From the NCBI RefSeq assembly GCF_029761915.1, contig NZ_CP121695.1, positions 2,385,501 through 2,449,500 of the forward strand: 64,000 nt of DNA. Reading direction: 5' to 3'. The position numbers and the translations under genes are program-made. Source of the DNA: Bradyrhizobium sp. CB1650 (lineage in GTDB: Bacteria; Pseudomonadota; Alphaproteobacteria; Rhizobiales; Xanthobacteraceae). Below are positions 1 through 10,039 of this stretch, in pieces (the first letter of the stretch is position 1; the number at the start of each line of letters is the position of its first letter). The notes below the pieces were generated by a model that was given only the letters and a program-made list of their open reading frames with translations, made no database searches and was not told the DNA's origin.

Positions 1-496
1 GTTCGCAAGCCTCGAACATCTCGAAGGCGCCAAGGGGCGGCTCGAGCGCGTCGGTGAGCGCAACGGTGCGCCGATCTTCGTCGACTATGCGCACAAGCCG
101 GACGCGCTGGCGAAGGCGTTGCAGGCGCTGCGTCCTTATGCGAAGCGACGTTTGATCGTCGTGTTCGGCGCCGGCGGCGACCGTGATGCCGGCAAGCGGG
201 CGATCATGGGCGAGATCGCGGCGGAGAATGCCGACGGCGTCATCGTCACCGACGACAATCCGCGCAGCGAGAAGCCGGAAGCCATTCGCGCCGCGATCCT
301 CGCCACCGCGAAAGGCGCCAGGGAAATCGGTGATCGCGCCGCCGCGATCCGCACCGCGATCGACGAGCTCCAGGCCGGCGATGCGCTGCTGATCGCCGGC
401 AAGGGACATGAGACCGGCCAGATCGTCGGCGGCGCGGTGCTGCCGTTCAGTGATCACGAGGCGGTTGCCGCCGCACTAGCGTCGAGGATTGCATGA
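1..496 (+). CDS. murE: UDP-MurNAc-tripeptide synthetase MurE, 3' end only
   Basis: Cytoplasmic Mur ligase that adds the third residue, here meso-diaminopimelate, to UDP-MurNAc-L-Ala-D-Glu. Only the last ~164 codons are present; the frame is open from base 2, so the gene begins before the window. The C-terminal domain shows [10 protein letters not shown] and the DNPRSEKP loop; in the MurE family DNPR marks specificity for meso-DAP rather than lysine. GKGHE follows near the end. The stop overlaps the murF start as ATGA, so the two are probably translationally coupled. The conserved motifs and the murE-murF order make the call firm. Confidence 0.96.
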   Translation, partial: FASLEHLEGAKGRLERVGERNGAPIFVDYAHKPDALAKALQALRPYAKRRLIVVFGAGGDRDAGKRAIMGEIAAENADGVIVTDDNPRSEKPEAIRAAILATAKGAREIGDRAAAIRTAIDELQAGDALLIAGKGHETGQIVGGAVLPFSDHEAVAAALASRIA

Positions 497-1872
497 GCGC
501 GCCACTATGGACGGTTGCAGAAGTAGCGCGTGCGCTCGGCGTTGCCGGATCGTTTCCCGATACGCCAATCGATTTCGTCACCCAGGACAGCCGTCTGGTG
601 AAGCCCGGCAGCCTGTTCGTCGCGCTGAGCGGCACCCCGAGCGGCGGCTTCATCTCGAGCTTCGCCAGCGCGCGCGACGGTTGGGAGTTTGCCGACCAGG
701 CGGAGGCCGCCGGCGCGGCCGCGATGATCGTGCCGCATGAGATCGCCGGCATCCGCATTCCGCAGATCATCGTGAAGGACACGCTGATCGACGGCCTCTG
801 GGGACTGGCACGCGCCGCACGCGGGCGCTTTGCAGGGCCCGTGATCGGGCTGACCGGCAGCGCGGGCAAGACCAGCACCAAGGAATTCCTCGCAGCCTAT
901 CCGAACGCCTATGCGAGTCCGTCGAGCTTCAACAATTTCTGGGGCGTGCCGCTGACGCTGTGCAATGCGCGGCCGGACGCCAGCCTCTGGGTCGTCGAGA
1001 TGGGCATGAACCAGACCGGCGAGATCGCGCGGCTCAGCGAATTGACGCGGCCGACGGTGGCGCTCGTTGTCAACGTCCAGCCCGTGCATCTGGAGAAGCT
1101 CGGCTCGCTAGAGGCGATCGGGCGGGAGAAAGTGTCGATCGCTTCGGGCTTGCCGGAGGACGGCGTGCTGGTGCTGCCGGCCGGAATCGCCGCGCCCGAA
1201 TGGAAGGGAAAGGTGGTGCGCTTCGGCGAGGGCACCGAAATGCGCGAGCTCGCGCACGCTCCGCATGGCGAAAGCTGGCAGGTCGTGGCCGAGATCGGCA
1301 AGAGGCAGATCTCGTTCAGCCTGACGCCGGGCGCACCGCACCGCGTCTACAATGCGCTGGCCGCGCTCACCTCGGTCCATGCCGCGCACCTCGACGCCGC
1401 GACGCTCGCCACGAAGCTCGATCGCGTCGGCATCATGACCGGCCGCGGGGTCGAGCAGGCGATCGGTGGCGTCACCGTGATCGACGATAGCTTCAACGGC
1501 AATCCGGCCAGCGTGGCCGCGGCGCTGCAAAGTCTCGAGGCGCGGCATATGAGCGGCGGCCGCCGCATTGCCGTGCTCGGCGACATGCTGGAACTGGGTG
1601 GCGACGCGCCGACCTATCACACCGGCCTTGCCGAATATCTCGACGGCATCGACGGCGTTTATTGCGTCGGACCCTTGATGCGCAACCTCTACGAGGTGCT
1701 CCCGCCCGGCAAGGGTCTCGGCTGGCACGATGATCCCGCGACGCTCCGGCCCAGCGATGTTGCGGCGCTCCTGAAGGCAGGCGACGTCGTTGTTGTCAAG
1801 GGCAGCAAGAAGATGTTCTGGGTCAACAAGTTTGTGCCAGCCCTAGTGGCCGCCTTGCAGGCAAAGGCGTAA
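493..1872 (+). CDS. murF: UDP-MurNAc-tripeptide:D-Ala-D-Ala ligase MurF
   Basis: Cytoplasmic ATP-dependent ligase that joins D-Ala-D-Ala to UDP-MurNAc-tripeptide and so completes the pentapeptide precursor. At 459 residues it has the usual family length. The P-loop [10 protein letters not shown] lies at about residues 119-128 and is followed by the central-domain motif [13 protein letters not shown]. The C-terminal part carries DDSFNGNP (around residue 333) and [10 protein letters not shown], both typical of MurF. The ATG overlaps the murE stop by four bases. A 142-base gap without a recognisable gene separates it from mraY. Its substrate D-Ala-D-Ala is made by the ddl gene further along the same cluster. 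Confidence 0.97.
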   Translation: MSAPLWTVAEVARALGVAGSFPDTPIDFVTQDSRLVKPGSLFVALSGTPSGGFISSFASARDGWEFADQAEAAGAAAMIVPHEIAGIRIPQIIVKDTLIDGLWGLARAARGRFAGPVIGLTGSAGKTSTKEFLAAYPNAYASPSSFNNFWGVPLTLCNARPDASLWVVEMGMNQTGEIARLSELTRPTVALVVNVQPVHLEKLGSLEAIGREKVSIASGLPEDGVLVLPAGIAAPEWKGKVVRFGEGTEMRELAHAPHGESWQVVAEIGKRQISFSLTPGAPHRVYNALAALTSVHAAHLDAATLATKLDRVGIMTGRGVEQAIGGVTVIDDSFNGNPASVAAALQSLEARHMSGGRRIAVLGDMLELGGDAPTYHTGLAEYLDGIDGVYCVGPLMRNLYEVLPPGKGLGWHDDPATLRPSDVAALLKAGDVVVVKGSKKMFWVNKFVPALVAALQAKA

Positions 1873-2014
1873 ACTGCTTGGAAGGCGCTGCTCCCGATCC
1901 CAACCACCCGACGCGATGCCGTCCGGTTTCTTAGAGGTCGCCCGACCCCATGATGAAGACCCGCGAATGCGCGTGAGGCAAGGCCGCGTGCAAAGGCGCC
2001 ATAGGACTACCTGA

Positions 2015-3118
2015 ATGTTTTACTGGCTGATCGAGCTTTCCAACACATTTCCGGGCTTTGGTGCGGTGCGCACCGTCCTGAACGTTTTTCGCTACATCAC
2101 GTTTCGCACCGGCGGGGCGATCGTCACCGGCGCCCTGTTCGTGTTCCTGTTCGGGCCCTGGATCATCGATCATTTGCGCATTCGCCAGGGCAAGGGCCAG
2201 CCGATCCGCACCGACGGGCCGCAATCGCATCTCGCCAAGAAAGGCACGCCCACCATGGGCGGGCTGATGATCCTGTCCGGCCTCACGGTCGGCACGGTGC
2301 TGTGGGCCAATCCGCTCAACCCTTACGTCTGGATCGTGCTCGCGGTGACGCTCGGCTTCGGCTTCGTCGGGTTCTATGACGATTACCTCAAGGTGACCAA
2401 GCAGACGACGAGCGGGTTCGGCGGCAAGCTTCGCCTGCTGATCGAGGCGATCATCGCGCTGGTCGCCTGCTATGCGCTGGTGCGGCTGAACCGCGATCCC
2501 TCGTCCACCGCGCTCGCCATTCCCTTCTTCAAGGATGTGGTGCTGCATTTCGGCTGGTTCTTCGTCATTTTCGGCGCCTTCGTCATCGTCGGCGCCGGCA
2601 ACGCGGTGAACCTCACCGACGGTCTCGACGGCCTCGCCATCGTGCCCGTGATGATCGCGACCGCGAGCTTCGCCATGATCGCCTATCTCGCCGGCAACTT
2701 GGTCTTCGCCGATTATCTCCAGATCAAATATGTCGCCGGCACCGGCGAGCTCACGGTGCTCTGCGGCGCGCTGCTGGGGGCGGGCCTCGGCTTCCTCTGG
2801 TTCAACGCGCCGCCGGCCTCGATCTTCATGGGCGACACCGGCTCGCTCGCGCTCGGCGGCATGCTGGGTGCGATCGCGGTCGCGGTGAAGCACGAGATCG
2901 TGCTCGCGGTGATCGGCGGTCTGTTCGTGCTGGAGGCGGTCTCCGTCATCGTGCAGGTCGTGTCGTTCAAGCTCACCGGCAAGCGCATCTTCCGGATGGC
3001 ACCGATCCATCACCATTTCGAGCAGTTGGGCTGGACCGAGCCGCAGATCGTGATCCGCTTCTGGATCATCTCGGTGATGCTGGCGCTCGCCGGCCTGTCG
3101 ACGCTGAAGCTGCGGTGA
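2015..3118 (+). CDS. mraY: Phospho-MurNAc-pentapeptide transferase MraY
   Basis: Inner-membrane enzyme that transfers phospho-MurNAc-pentapeptide to undecaprenyl phosphate, giving lipid I. The 367-residue protein is a multi-pass membrane protein of the usual length. Family signatures visible are GTPTMGG near residue 84, the Mg-binding DDYLK near 121, NLTDGLDGL near 199, [12 protein letters not shown] and, close to the C terminus, MAPIHHHFE near 330. The stop is ten bases before the murD start, so the two are probably co-translated. The identification rests on several invariant motifs in order. Confidence 0.98.
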   Translation: MFYWLIELSNTFPGFGAVRTVLNVFRYITFRTGGAIVTGALFVFLFGPWIIDHLRIRQGKGQPIRTDGPQSHLAKKGTPTMGGLMILSGLTVGTVLWANPLNPYVWIVLAVTLGFGFVGFYDDYLKVTKQTTSGFGGKLRLLIEAIIALVACYALVRLNRDPSSTALAIPFFKDVVLHFGWFFVIFGAFVIVGAGNAVNLTDGLDGLAIVPVMIATASFAMIAYLAGNLVFADYLQIKYVAGTGELTVLCGALLGAGLGFLWFNAPPASIFMGDTGSLALGGMLGAIAVAVKHEIVLAVIGGLFVLEAVSVIVQVVSFKLTGKRIFRMAPIHHHFEQLGWTEPQIVIRFWIISVMLALAGLSTLKLR

Positions 3119-3128
3119 CGGTTGCATC

Positions 3129-4529
3129 ATGATCCCCGTCACGTCCTTCGCCGGAAAGTCTGTCGCCGTGTTCGGCCTCGGCGGCTCCGGGCTCGCGTCC
3201 TGTCACGCGCTGAAGGCCGGCGGCGCCGAGGTGATCGCCGGTGACGACAATGCGGACAACGTCGCCAAGGCAGCGCAAGCCGGTTTCATCACCGCCGACT
3301 TACGCAACGTGTCCTGGGCGAATTTCGCGGCGCTCGTGCTCGCACCCGGCGTGCCGCTGACCCATCCGGTGCCGCACTGGAGCGTGCTGAAGGCGCGCGA
3401 AGCCGGCGTCGAGGTGATCGGCGACATCGAGCTGTTCTGCCGCGAGCGGCGGCGGCATGCGCCGGATGCGCCGTTCGTGGCGATCACCGGCACCAACGGC
3501 AAGTCGACGACGACGGCGCTGATCGCGCATCTGACCAAGGTGGCCGGCTACGACACCCAGATGGGCGGCAATATCGGCACCGCGATCCTGTCGCTGGAGC
3601 CGCCGCGCATGGGCCGGGTCCATGTCGTCGAGATGTCGTCCTACCAGATCGATCTCACGCCCTCGCTCGATCCCTCCATCGGCATTCTGCTCAATGTCAG
3701 CGAGGACCATATCGACCGCCACGGCACGATCGAACAATACGCCGCGGTGAAGGAGCGCCTCGTCGCCGGCGTGCAGGCGGGCGGCACCGCCATCGTCGGC
3801 GTCGACGATGGCTGGTGCCGCGACATCGCCGACCGGCTCGACCGCGTCGGCAAGAAGGTCGAGCGCATCTCGGTCAGGAACCCGCTGGCGAGCGGCATCT
3901 ATGTCGAGCACGGCAGAATCGTGCGCGCCTCGGGCGGCGCCCGCAGCGAGGTCGCCACGCTGGGGGGCATCGGTTCGCTCCGCGGTCTGCACAACGCGCA
4001 GAACGCGGCCTGCGCCGCGGCCGCAGCGCTCGCGATGGGCATCAGTCTCGATGTCCTGCAGAACGGGCTGCGCAGCTTTCCGGGGCTGGCGCACCGCATG
4101 GAGCAGGTCGGCCGCCGCGCCAATGTCCTGTTCGTCAACGACTCCAAGGGCACGAATGCCGATGCCACCGCGCATGCGCTGTCATCCTTCACCGACATCT
4201 TCTGGATCGCCGGCGGCAAGGCGAAGGCGGGCGGCATCACCAGCTTGACCTCCTTCTTCCCGCGCATCCGCAAGGCCTATCTGATCGGCGAGGCTGCGCA
4301 GGAATTCTCCGGCACGCTCGGCAGCGAAGTCCCGCACGAGATCAGCCAGACCCTCGACGTTGCGGTCGAGCACGCCGCTCGCGAGGCGGAAGCATCCGGA
4401 ATCGCCGATGCCGTCGTGCTGCTGTCGCCGGCCTGCGCCTCCTTCGACCAGTACCGCAACTTCGAGATCCGCGGCACCAAGTTCCGCGAGCTGGTCCAGG
4501 CGCTGCCGGGCGTGAAGCCGGTGGTGTAG
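3129..4529 (+). CDS. murD: UDP-MurNAc-L-alanine:D-glutamate ligase MurD
   Basis: Cytoplasmic Mur ligase adding D-glutamate to UDP-MurNAc-L-Ala. The N terminus has a Rossmann-like [11 protein letters not shown], the ATP-binding loop [15 protein letters not shown] lies at about residues 116-130, and the central domain has EMSSYQIDL and [11 protein letters not shown]. The C-terminal domain contains [13 protein letters not shown] and [12 protein letters not shown], both MurD hallmarks. Length is 466 residues, normal for the family. The next 306 bases contain a dispersed palindromic repeat before ftsW, so tight coupling stops here. Confidence 0.97.
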   Translation: MIPVTSFAGKSVAVFGLGGSGLASCHALKAGGAEVIAGDDNADNVAKAAQAGFITADLRNVSWANFAALVLAPGVPLTHPVPHWSVLKAREAGVEVIGDIELFCRERRRHAPDAPFVAITGTNGKSTTTALIAHLTKVAGYDTQMGGNIGTAILSLEPPRMGRVHVVEMSSYQIDLTPSLDPSIGILLNVSEDHIDRHGTIEQYAAVKERLVAGVQAGGTAIVGVDDGWCRDIADRLDRVGKKVERISVRNPLASGIYVEHGRIVRASGGARSEVATLGGIGSLRGLHNAQNAACAAAAALAMGISLDVLQNGLRSFPGLAHRMEQVGRRANVLFVNDSKGTNADATAHALSSFTDIFWIAGGKAKAGGITSLTSFFPRIRKAYLIGEAAQEFSGTLGSEVPHEISQTLDVAVEHAAREAEASGIADAVVLLSPACASFDQYRNFEIRGTKFRELVQALPGVKPVV

Positions 4530-4552
4530 GGCGCAGTCGCGCCTCATTCTCT

Positions 4553-4724
4553 GCTGTCGTCGCCCGGCTCGACCGGGCGACCCAGTATTCCAGAGACGCC
4601 CGACGTTCCCCGAGAAGCCGCGGCGTACTGGATGGCCCGCCTGCCGCCTACGCTGAAGCTTCGGCGCCCCTAGACCAAAGCCCCGGCGAAGCCTTGGCGT
4701 AGCCGGGTCGCGGGGCATGACAGC
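4553..4724. repeat. Dispersed palindromic repeat between murD and ftsW (family A)
   Basis: The element opens with gctgtcgtcgcccgg and closes with cggggcatgacagc, and contains cccagtattccagag and cggcgtactggatggcc. The same core sentences recur at 22116-22219 and 23704-23805, so this is a dispersed family. This copy is longer because a second palindrome (ctacgctgaagcttcggcg ... cggcgaagccttggcgtag) lies inside its right half. It has no coding potential that I would support. It fills most of the 306-base murD/ftsW gap. Confidence 0.85.
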
Positions 4725-4835
4725 GCGTTTTGTGGCTTCAGCGCAGATCATCTCAAAACATCCACGATTCCTTAACCCCCCGTAAACCAACCTCGGCGAC
4801 CAATGGACTGATCTCTGTCCGAAAGCCGGCCGCCC

Positions 4836-5987
4836 ATGCTCTCCCGTGAAGAACGCACCCCCTTTTCCGAGTGGTGGTGGACCGTCGACAAGCCGCTGCT
4901 CGGCGCCATCCTGGCGCTGATGCTGACCGGGGTGATCCTGTCGCTGGCGGCGAGCCCGCCGGTGGCGACCCGCATCGGGCTCGATCCCTTCCATTTCTTC
5001 AGCCGGCACGTGATGTTCCTGGCGCCGTCCTTCATGGTGCTGGTCGGCGTCTCCTTCCTGTCGCCGCGCTCGATCCGGCGCTCGGCGCTGATCATCTTCG
5101 CAATCAGCATCATCCTGATCGTCGTCACGCTCGCGATCGGCCCCGAGGTGAAGGGCTCGCGGCGCTGGATCACGCTGCTCGGCGTCAACATCCAGGCTTC
5201 CGAAGTGGCCAAACCCTCCTTCGTCGTCATTGCTGCCTGGCTGTTCGCGGAATCGACAAAACGGCCGGAGATGCCGGCAACCTCGATGGCGCTGGTGCTG
5301 CTGTTGATGCTGGTCTCGCTTCTCGTCATGGAGCCCGATTTCGGCCAGACCATGCTGATCCTGATGGTGTGGGGTGCGCTGTTCTTCATCGCGGGCATGC
5401 GCATGATCTGGGTGTTCGGCCTCGCGGGCGCCGCCGCCGCCGGCCTGTTCAGCGCTTATCTTTTTGTTCCTCACGTCGCAGGGCGTATCAAGCGCTTCAT
5501 GAATCCGGCCTCCGGCGACACCTTCCAGGTCGATACCGCGATGGAAGCCTTTTACAACGGCGGCTGGTTCGGGCTCGGGCCGGGCGAGGGCATCGCCAAG
5601 CGCAGCCTGCCGGACAGCCACACCGACTTCGTGTTCGCGGTCGCCGCCGAGGAGTTCGGCATCATCCTGTGCCTTGCGATGCTGGCGCTGTTCGCCTTCG
5701 TCGTCATCCGCGCCCTGTCGCGAGCCTACGCCAACGAGGACATGTTCTCGCGCTTTGCCGCGTCGGGGCTTGCGATCCTGTTCGGTGTGCAGGCCGCGAT
5801 CAACATGTCGGTCAACCTGCAGCTCATTCCCGCCAAGGGCATGACGCTGCCGTTCATCTCCTATGGCGGCTCCTCGATCGTGTCGCTGGCCTACGGCGTC
5901 GGCATGATGCTGGCGCTGACGCGGCTGCGCCCGCGCACCGAGGTCGAGGCGAGCGGCCACGCCGAGGCAATGCGCAGCTACGCGTAG
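4836..5987 (+). CDS. ftsW: Septal lipid II polymerase FtsW (SEDS family)
   Basis: Multi-spanning inner-membrane glycosyltransferase of the SEDS family that polymerises septal peptidoglycan with its partner FtsI. The 383-residue protein has a short cytoplasmic N terminus followed by about ten hydrophobic segments. Typical features are KGSRRWI near residue 105, SEVAKPSFV, EPDFGQT and the C-terminal PFISYGGSS near residue 338. Its place between murD and murG is the normal dcw order. The ATG chosen gives the usual N terminus for rhizobial FtsW. Palindromic repeats lie on both sides of the gene. Confidence 0.97.
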   Translation: MLSREERTPFSEWWWTVDKPLLGAILALMLTGVILSLAASPPVATRIGLDPFHFFSRHVMFLAPSFMVLVGVSFLSPRSIRRSALIIFAISIILIVVTLAIGPEVKGSRRWITLLGVNIQASEVAKPSFVVIAAWLFAESTKRPEMPATSMALVLLLMLVSLLVMEPDFGQTMLILMVWGALFFIAGMRMIWVFGLAGAAAAGLFSAYLFVPHVAGRIKRFMNPASGDTFQVDTAMEAFYNGGWFGLGPGEGIAKRSLPDSHTDFVFAVAAEEFGIILCLAMLALFAFVVIRALSRAYANEDMFSRFAASGLAILFGVQAAINMSVNLQLIPAKGMTLPFISYGGSSIVSLAYGVGMMLALTRLRPRTEVEASGHAEAMRSYA

Positions 5988-5992
5988 TTCTT

Positions 5993-6071
5993 CGTCGTTG
6001 CGAGCGCAGCGAAGCAATCCAGGATCCCCCGCGGCGACAGTCTGGATTGCTTCGCTTCGCTCGCAATGACG
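5993..6071. repeat. Dispersed palindromic repeat between ftsW and murG (family B)
   Basis: A 79-base imperfect palindrome. The left arm cgtcgttgcgagcgcagcg / aagcaatcca is answered by tggattgcttcgcttcgctcgcaatgacg on the right, with a short GC-rich centre. It can fold into one long hairpin in RNA. Its sequence differs from the murD/ftsW repeat, so at least two families alternate in this cluster. Confidence 0.85.
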
Positions 6072-6097
6072 GGATATACCCTGTAAAATTCCCCGCC

Positions 6098-7198
6098 ATG
6101 GACACGTCCCCCCTGATTCTACTCGCCGCGGGCGGCACCGGCGGCCATCTGTTCCCGGCCGAGGCGCTCGGCGTCGAGCTGATCCGGCGTGGCTTTCGCG
6201 TCCGCCTCGTCACCGACGAGCGCGCGCTGCGCTACAGCGGGCTGTTCAGCAAGGACATGATCGACGTCGTCAGCAGCGAGACCGCGCGTGGCCGCAATCC
6301 GTTCCAGCTCGCCTATGCCGGCCTCACGCTCGCCGGCGGCACGCTGTCCGCCTTCGCTCTGATCAAACGGTTGAAGCCGGTCGCCGTCGTCGGCTTCGGC
6401 GGCTACCCGACGGTGCCGCCGCTGGTCGCGGCGAGGCTTGCCGGTGTGCCCGGAATCATCCACGACGCCAACGCGGTGCTCGGCCGCGCCAACCGTTTCC
6501 TGTCGCGCCGCGTCCGCGCCATCGCGACGTCCCTGCCAGGCGTGCTCGATCGCGATCCGGCGCTGGCCGCCAAGACCACGACGGTCGGCACGCCGATGCG
6601 GCCCGCGATCCTCGCCGCAGCAGCCATCAAGTACACCACGCCGGAGCCGAACGGTCCGCTGCGCCTGCTCGTGATCGGCGGCAGCCAGGGCGCGCGCATC
6701 ATGGCCGACATCGTGCCCGGCGCGATCGAACGGCTCGAGCCGGCGCTGTGGGGCCGGCTGATCCTCACCCAGCAGGTGCGCGAAGAGGACATGACGCGGG
6801 TCCGCGCGGTCTACGACAAGCTCAAGATCAACGCCGAGCTCGCGCCGTTCTTTACTGATTTACCCGCACGGCTTGCCTCCAACCATCTGGTGGTGTCGCG
6901 CTCCGGCGCGGGCACGGTCGCCGAGCTTGCCGCGATCGGGCGGCCCTCGATCCTGGTGCCGCTGCCCGGCTCGATCGACCAGGACCAGTTCGCCAATGCC
7001 GGCGTCTTGGCCAAGGTCGACGGCGCCGTGCGCATCCCGCAGACCGAATTCACCTCGGACCGGCTGGCTTCCGAGATTTCCGCTTTCGCCGCCGAACCGG
7101 CGCGCCTTGCCGCGATGGCCGAGGCCGCCCGCGGCGCCGGCCGGCTCGACGCGGCCGAGCGACTGGCCGACCTGGTGGTCAAAGTCGCTGGAATCTGA
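6098..7198 (+). CDS. murG: Lipid I N-acetylglucosaminyltransferase MurG
   Basis: Peripheral inner-membrane GT-B glycosyltransferase that adds GlcNAc to lipid I to give lipid II. The N-terminal glycine loop LLAAGGTGGHLFPA is at residues ~6-19, a second glycine loop GGSQGARIM follows near the domain boundary, and the UDP-GlcNAc site reads SRSGAGTVAELAAIGRPSI. The final PLPGSIDQDQFANA has the DQDQ form rather than the enterobacterial DxHQ. I start at ATG 6098, which gives 366 residues; a much longer open frame running back to 4871 only reads through ftsW in another frame and was not used. Confidence 0.96.
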   Translation: MDTSPLILLAAGGTGGHLFPAEALGVELIRRGFRVRLVTDERALRYSGLFSKDMIDVVSSETARGRNPFQLAYAGLTLAGGTLSAFALIKRLKPVAVVGFGGYPTVPPLVAARLAGVPGIIHDANAVLGRANRFLSRRVRAIATSLPGVLDRDPALAAKTTTVGTPMRPAILAAAAIKYTTPEPNGPLRLLVIGGSQGARIMADIVPGAIERLEPALWGRLILTQQVREEDMTRVRAVYDKLKINAELAPFFTDLPARLASNHLVVSRSGAGTVAELAAIGRPSILVPLPGSIDQDQFANAGVLAKVDGAVRIPQTEFTSDRLASEISAFAAEPARLAAMAEAARGAGRLDAAERLADLVVKVAGI

Positions 7199-7227
7199 TG
7201 CGAAACCCCGAATTTCCATAGTTTTAC

Positions 7228-7380
7228 CGTCATGGCCGGGCTTGTCACAAGAAGTCGGATTTATCCGACTTCGTGCTTTCAAAAGTAACGGCACTCGGTG
7301 TACCGAGTGCCTATGCATCCACGTCTTGCAAGAAGGACGCTGGGATTCGTGGATGCCCGGGACAAGCCCCGGGCATGACG
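7228..7380. repeat. Composite palindromic repeat between murG and murC (family C with two inner palindromes)
   Basis: The outer arms are cgtcatggccgggcttgtc and gacaagccccgggcatgacg. Inside lie two further near-perfect palindromes: aagtcggat-tt-atccgactt at about 7251-7270 and ggcactcggt-gt-accgagtgcc at about 7288-7309. The layout looks like small palindromes inserted into a larger one. The element occupies most of the 202 bases between murG and murC. Confidence 0.85.
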
Positions 7381-7400
7381 ACGGAACGACGGGATAGAGC

Positions 7401-8804
7401 ATGAGACTGCCGCGCGAGATCGGACCCATCCACTTCGTCGGGATCGGCGGGATCGGCATGAGCGGCATTGCCGAGGTGCTGGTCAATCTCGGCTATGCCG
7501 TGCAGGGTTCGGACGCCTCCGACAACTACAATGTCGAACGTCTGCGCAAGAAGGGCGCCAAGGTCTCGGTCGGTCACAAGGCGGAGAACGTCGACGGCGC
7601 CGAGGTCGTTGTGGTGTCCTCGGCGATCAAGCGCGACAATCCGGAGCTGACGGCGGCGCGCGAACGGCGCATTCCGGTGGTGCGCCGCGCCGAGATGCTG
7701 GCCGAGCTGATGCGGCTCAAGAGCTGCGTCGCGATTGCCGGCACGCATGGCAAGACGACGACGACCACGATGGTCGCAACGCTGCTCGATGCCGGCGGCC
7801 TCGATCCGACCGTCATCAACGGTGGCATCATCAACGCCTATGGCTCCAACGCGCGGTTAGGGGCCGGCGACTGGATGGTCGTGGAGGCGGATGAGAGCGA
7901 CGGCACGTTCCTGAAGCTGCCGACGGACGTCGCGATCGTCACCAACGTCGATCCCGAGCATCTCGATCACTTCAAGACGTTCGATGCGGTGCAGGACGCG
8001 TTCCGCCATTTCGTCGAGAATCTGCCGTTCTACGGTTTTGCCGTGATGTGCATCGATCATCCCGTCGTGCAGAGCCTGGTCGGGAAGATCGAGGATCGGC
8101 GCATCATCACCTATGGCGAGAATCCGCAGGCCGATGCGCGGCTGGTCGATCTGACCGCCGGTGGCGGCGGCTCGAAGTTCAAGGTGGTGATCCGCGACCG
8201 CAAGGCCGGTACCACCCACGAGATCGCCGATCTCGCGCTGCCGATGCCCGGCCGGCACAATGCCTCGAACGCGACGGCAGCCATTGCGGTCGCACATGCG
8301 CTCGGTATTTCCGACGACAGGATCCGCAGTGCCATCGCAGGCTTCGGCGGCGTGAAGCGGCGCTTCACCAAGACCGGCGAGTGGAACGGCGTCACGATCA
8401 TCGACGATTACGGCCATCACCCCGTCGAGATCGCGGCCGTGCTCAAGGCCGCGCGCGATTCCTACGGCGGCAAGGTGATCGCCGTGGTGCAGCCGCATCG
8501 GTACACCCGCCTGCAATCACTGTTCGAGGAGTTTTGCACCTGCTTCAACGACGCCGATGCGGTGATCGTGGCTGAGGTCTATGCCGCCGGCGAGACGCCG
8601 ATCGAGGGCATCGACCGCGATCATTTCGTCGCCGGCCTGCGTGCGCACGGCCACCGCGAGGTGATCCCGCTGCCCGCAGCGTCCGAGCTCGCGGGCAGCG
8701 TCAAGCGGCTCGCCACATCAGGCGATCTCGTCGTGTGCTTGGGGGCTGGCAACATCACGCAGTGGGCGTACGCATTGCCCGGCGAATTGAAAGCGCTGGG
8801 GTGA
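7401..8804 (+). CDS. murC: UDP-MurNAc:L-alanine ligase MurC
   Basis: First Mur ligase of the pathway, joining L-alanine to UDP-MurNAc in the cytoplasm. The N terminus contains [17 protein letters not shown], the MurC-specific Rossmann motif. The ATP loop [14 protein letters not shown] sits near residue 112, [10 protein letters not shown] near 158, and the C-terminal domain has [10 protein letters not shown] near 335 and QPHRYTRL. Length is 467 residues, as expected. A repeat precedes it and another follows it, although in many alphaproteobacteria murC, murB and ddl are closely packed. Confidence 0.98.
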   Translation: MRLPREIGPIHFVGIGGIGMSGIAEVLVNLGYAVQGSDASDNYNVERLRKKGAKVSVGHKAENVDGAEVVVVSSAIKRDNPELTAARERRIPVVRRAEMLAELMRLKSCVAIAGTHGKTTTTTMVATLLDAGGLDPTVINGGIINAYGSNARLGAGDWMVVEADESDGTFLKLPTDVAIVTNVDPEHLDHFKTFDAVQDAFRHFVENLPFYGFAVMCIDHPVVQSLVGKIEDRRIITYGENPQADARLVDLTAGGGGSKFKVVIRDRKAGTTHEIADLALPMPGRHNASNATAAIAVAHALGISDDRIRSAIAGFGGVKRRFTKTGEWNGVTIIDDYGHHPVEIAAVLKAARDSYGGKVIAVVQPHRYTRLQSLFEEFCTCFNDADAVIVAEVYAAGETPIEGIDRDHFVAGLRAHGHREVIPLPAASELAGSVKRLATSGDLVVCLGAGNITQWAYALPGELKALG

Positions 8805-8850
8805 GGGCGGCGATGCTCCATTCCCTGCTTGCCACACGGCAAACTGCACT

Positions 8851-8955
8851 CCCTCCCCCCTTGCGGGTAGGGGAGGGGGGTAGCCACGAGCTGCGACGTC
8901 GCTTGGGGCTACCCCCCTCCCTGACCCTCCCCCGCAAGGGGGGAGGGGATGGAGG
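8851..8955. repeat. Palindromic repeat between murC and murB (family D, C/G-rich)
   Basis: A C/G-rich element with arms ccctcccccccttgcggg and cccgcaaggggggagggg, and a central part in which gtagccacgag and cttggggctac face each other. Family members with the same cttgcgggg / ccccgcaag core occur at 52264-52317 and inside uvrD at 59663-59790. Confidence 0.8.
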
Positions 8956-9006
8956 CAGTGTGCGTCCCTTACATGAGATGAACTCTCGCAAGGGTAGGGC
9001 TCTCCC

Positions 9007-9927
9007 ATGAGCTTCCCCGACATCACCCCCTCGATCAAAGCCGCGATGCCCGACTTGCGCGGCCGGCTGCTTGCCAACCAGTCGCTCGCCGAGCTCACCT
9101 GGTTTCGCGTCGGTGGTCCTGCGCAAGTGCTGTTCACGCCCGCAGATGAGGACGACCTTGCCTATTTCCTCGCGCATCTCACGAGCGACACTGCCGTCTA
9201 TGTGGTCGGCGTCGGCTCCAATCTCATCGTGCGCGATGGTGGAATTCCCGGCATCGTGATCCGGCTCGCGCCGCGCGCCTTTGGCGATGCCAGTGCGAGC
9301 GGCGACATCGTCACCGCCGGTGCCGCCGCGCTCGACAAGCGCGTGGCGGAGGTGGCGGCGGGCGCCAACATCGGTGGGCTCGAATTCTATTTCGGTATTC
9401 CCGGCACGATCGGCGGCGCGCTGCGCATGAATGCCGGCGCCAATGGCGGCGAGACCAAGGACGTGCTGGTCGAGGCGACCGGCGTCGGTCGTGATGGCAA
9501 GAAGCACGTCTTCTCCAACGCCGGCATGAAGTTCGTTTATCGCAACAGCGGCGTCGATCCCTCCATCATCTTCACCTCCGCGCGCTTTCGCGGAGAGATC
9601 AGGGATGCCGAGGCGATCCGCACGCGCATGGCCGAGGTGCAGAGCCATCGCGAGACCGCGCAGCCGATCCGGGAGAAGACCGGCGGCTCAACCTTCAAGA
9701 ACCCGCCCGGCCACTCCGCCTGGAAACTGATCGACGCCGCGGGCTGCCGGGGCTTGCGCGTCGGCGGTGCGCAGGTCTCGGAGATGCACTGCAATTTCCT
9801 GATCAACACGGGCGATGCCACTGGTCACGACATCGAGACGCTCGGTGAGACCGTGCGCGAACGGGTGAAGGCGAATTCCGGAATTGAGCTACACTGGGAA
9901 ATCAAGCGGATTGGGGTTCCAGCATGA
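9007..9927 (+). CDS. murB: UDP-N-acetylenolpyruvoylglucosamine reductase MurB
   Basis: FAD-dependent NADPH enzyme that reduces UDP-GlcNAc-enolpyruvate to UDP-MurNAc. The FAD-binding stretch shows [14 protein letters not shown] near residue 65 and [18 protein letters not shown] near 135. The catalytic-serine motif [10 protein letters not shown] lies near residue 225, followed by [12 protein letters not shown]. The 306-residue length and the motif spacing fit type I MurB. The stop is immediately followed by a dispersed repeat. Confidence 0.97.
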   Translation: MSFPDITPSIKAAMPDLRGRLLANQSLAELTWFRVGGPAQVLFTPADEDDLAYFLAHLTSDTAVYVVGVGSNLIVRDGGIPGIVIRLAPRAFGDASASGDIVTAGAAALDKRVAEVAAGANIGGLEFYFGIPGTIGGALRMNAGANGGETKDVLVEATGVGRDGKKHVFSNAGMKFVYRNSGVDPSIIFTSARFRGEIRDAEAIRTRMAEVQSHRETAQPIREKTGGSTFKNPPGHSAWKLIDAAGCRGLRVGGAQVSEMHCNFLINTGDATGHDIETLGETVRERVKANSGIELHWEIKRIGVPA

Positions 9928-9928
9928 T

Positions 9929-10029
9929 CGTCATTCCGGGGCGCGACGAAGTCGCGAGCCCGCAATCCATACTCACGATCGTGGTTATGGATTCCGGGCC
10001 TGCGCCTATCGGCGCATCCCGGAATGACG
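9929..10029. repeat. Palindromic repeat between murB and ddl (family E)
   Basis: Outer arms cgtcattccgggg and tcccggaatgacg enclose a central pair ccgcaatccat / atggattccggg. It begins two bases after the murB stop. Related elements with cattccggg / ccggaatg ends occur at 29468-29505 and 34351-34470. Confidence 0.85.
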
Positions 10030-10039
10030 ACGCAGATAA

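Noticed and set aside
1931..3142. A 403-codon minus-strand open frame opposite mraY.
   Set aside because: Antisense frame of a high-GC gene; very rich in His, Asp, Glu and Arg with no motif, while mraY is certain.
4871..6097. A plus-strand open frame that extends murG upstream through ftsW to give 775 codons.
   Set aside because: The first part is ftsW read in another frame, rich in Arg and without motifs; murG starts naturally at ATG 6098.
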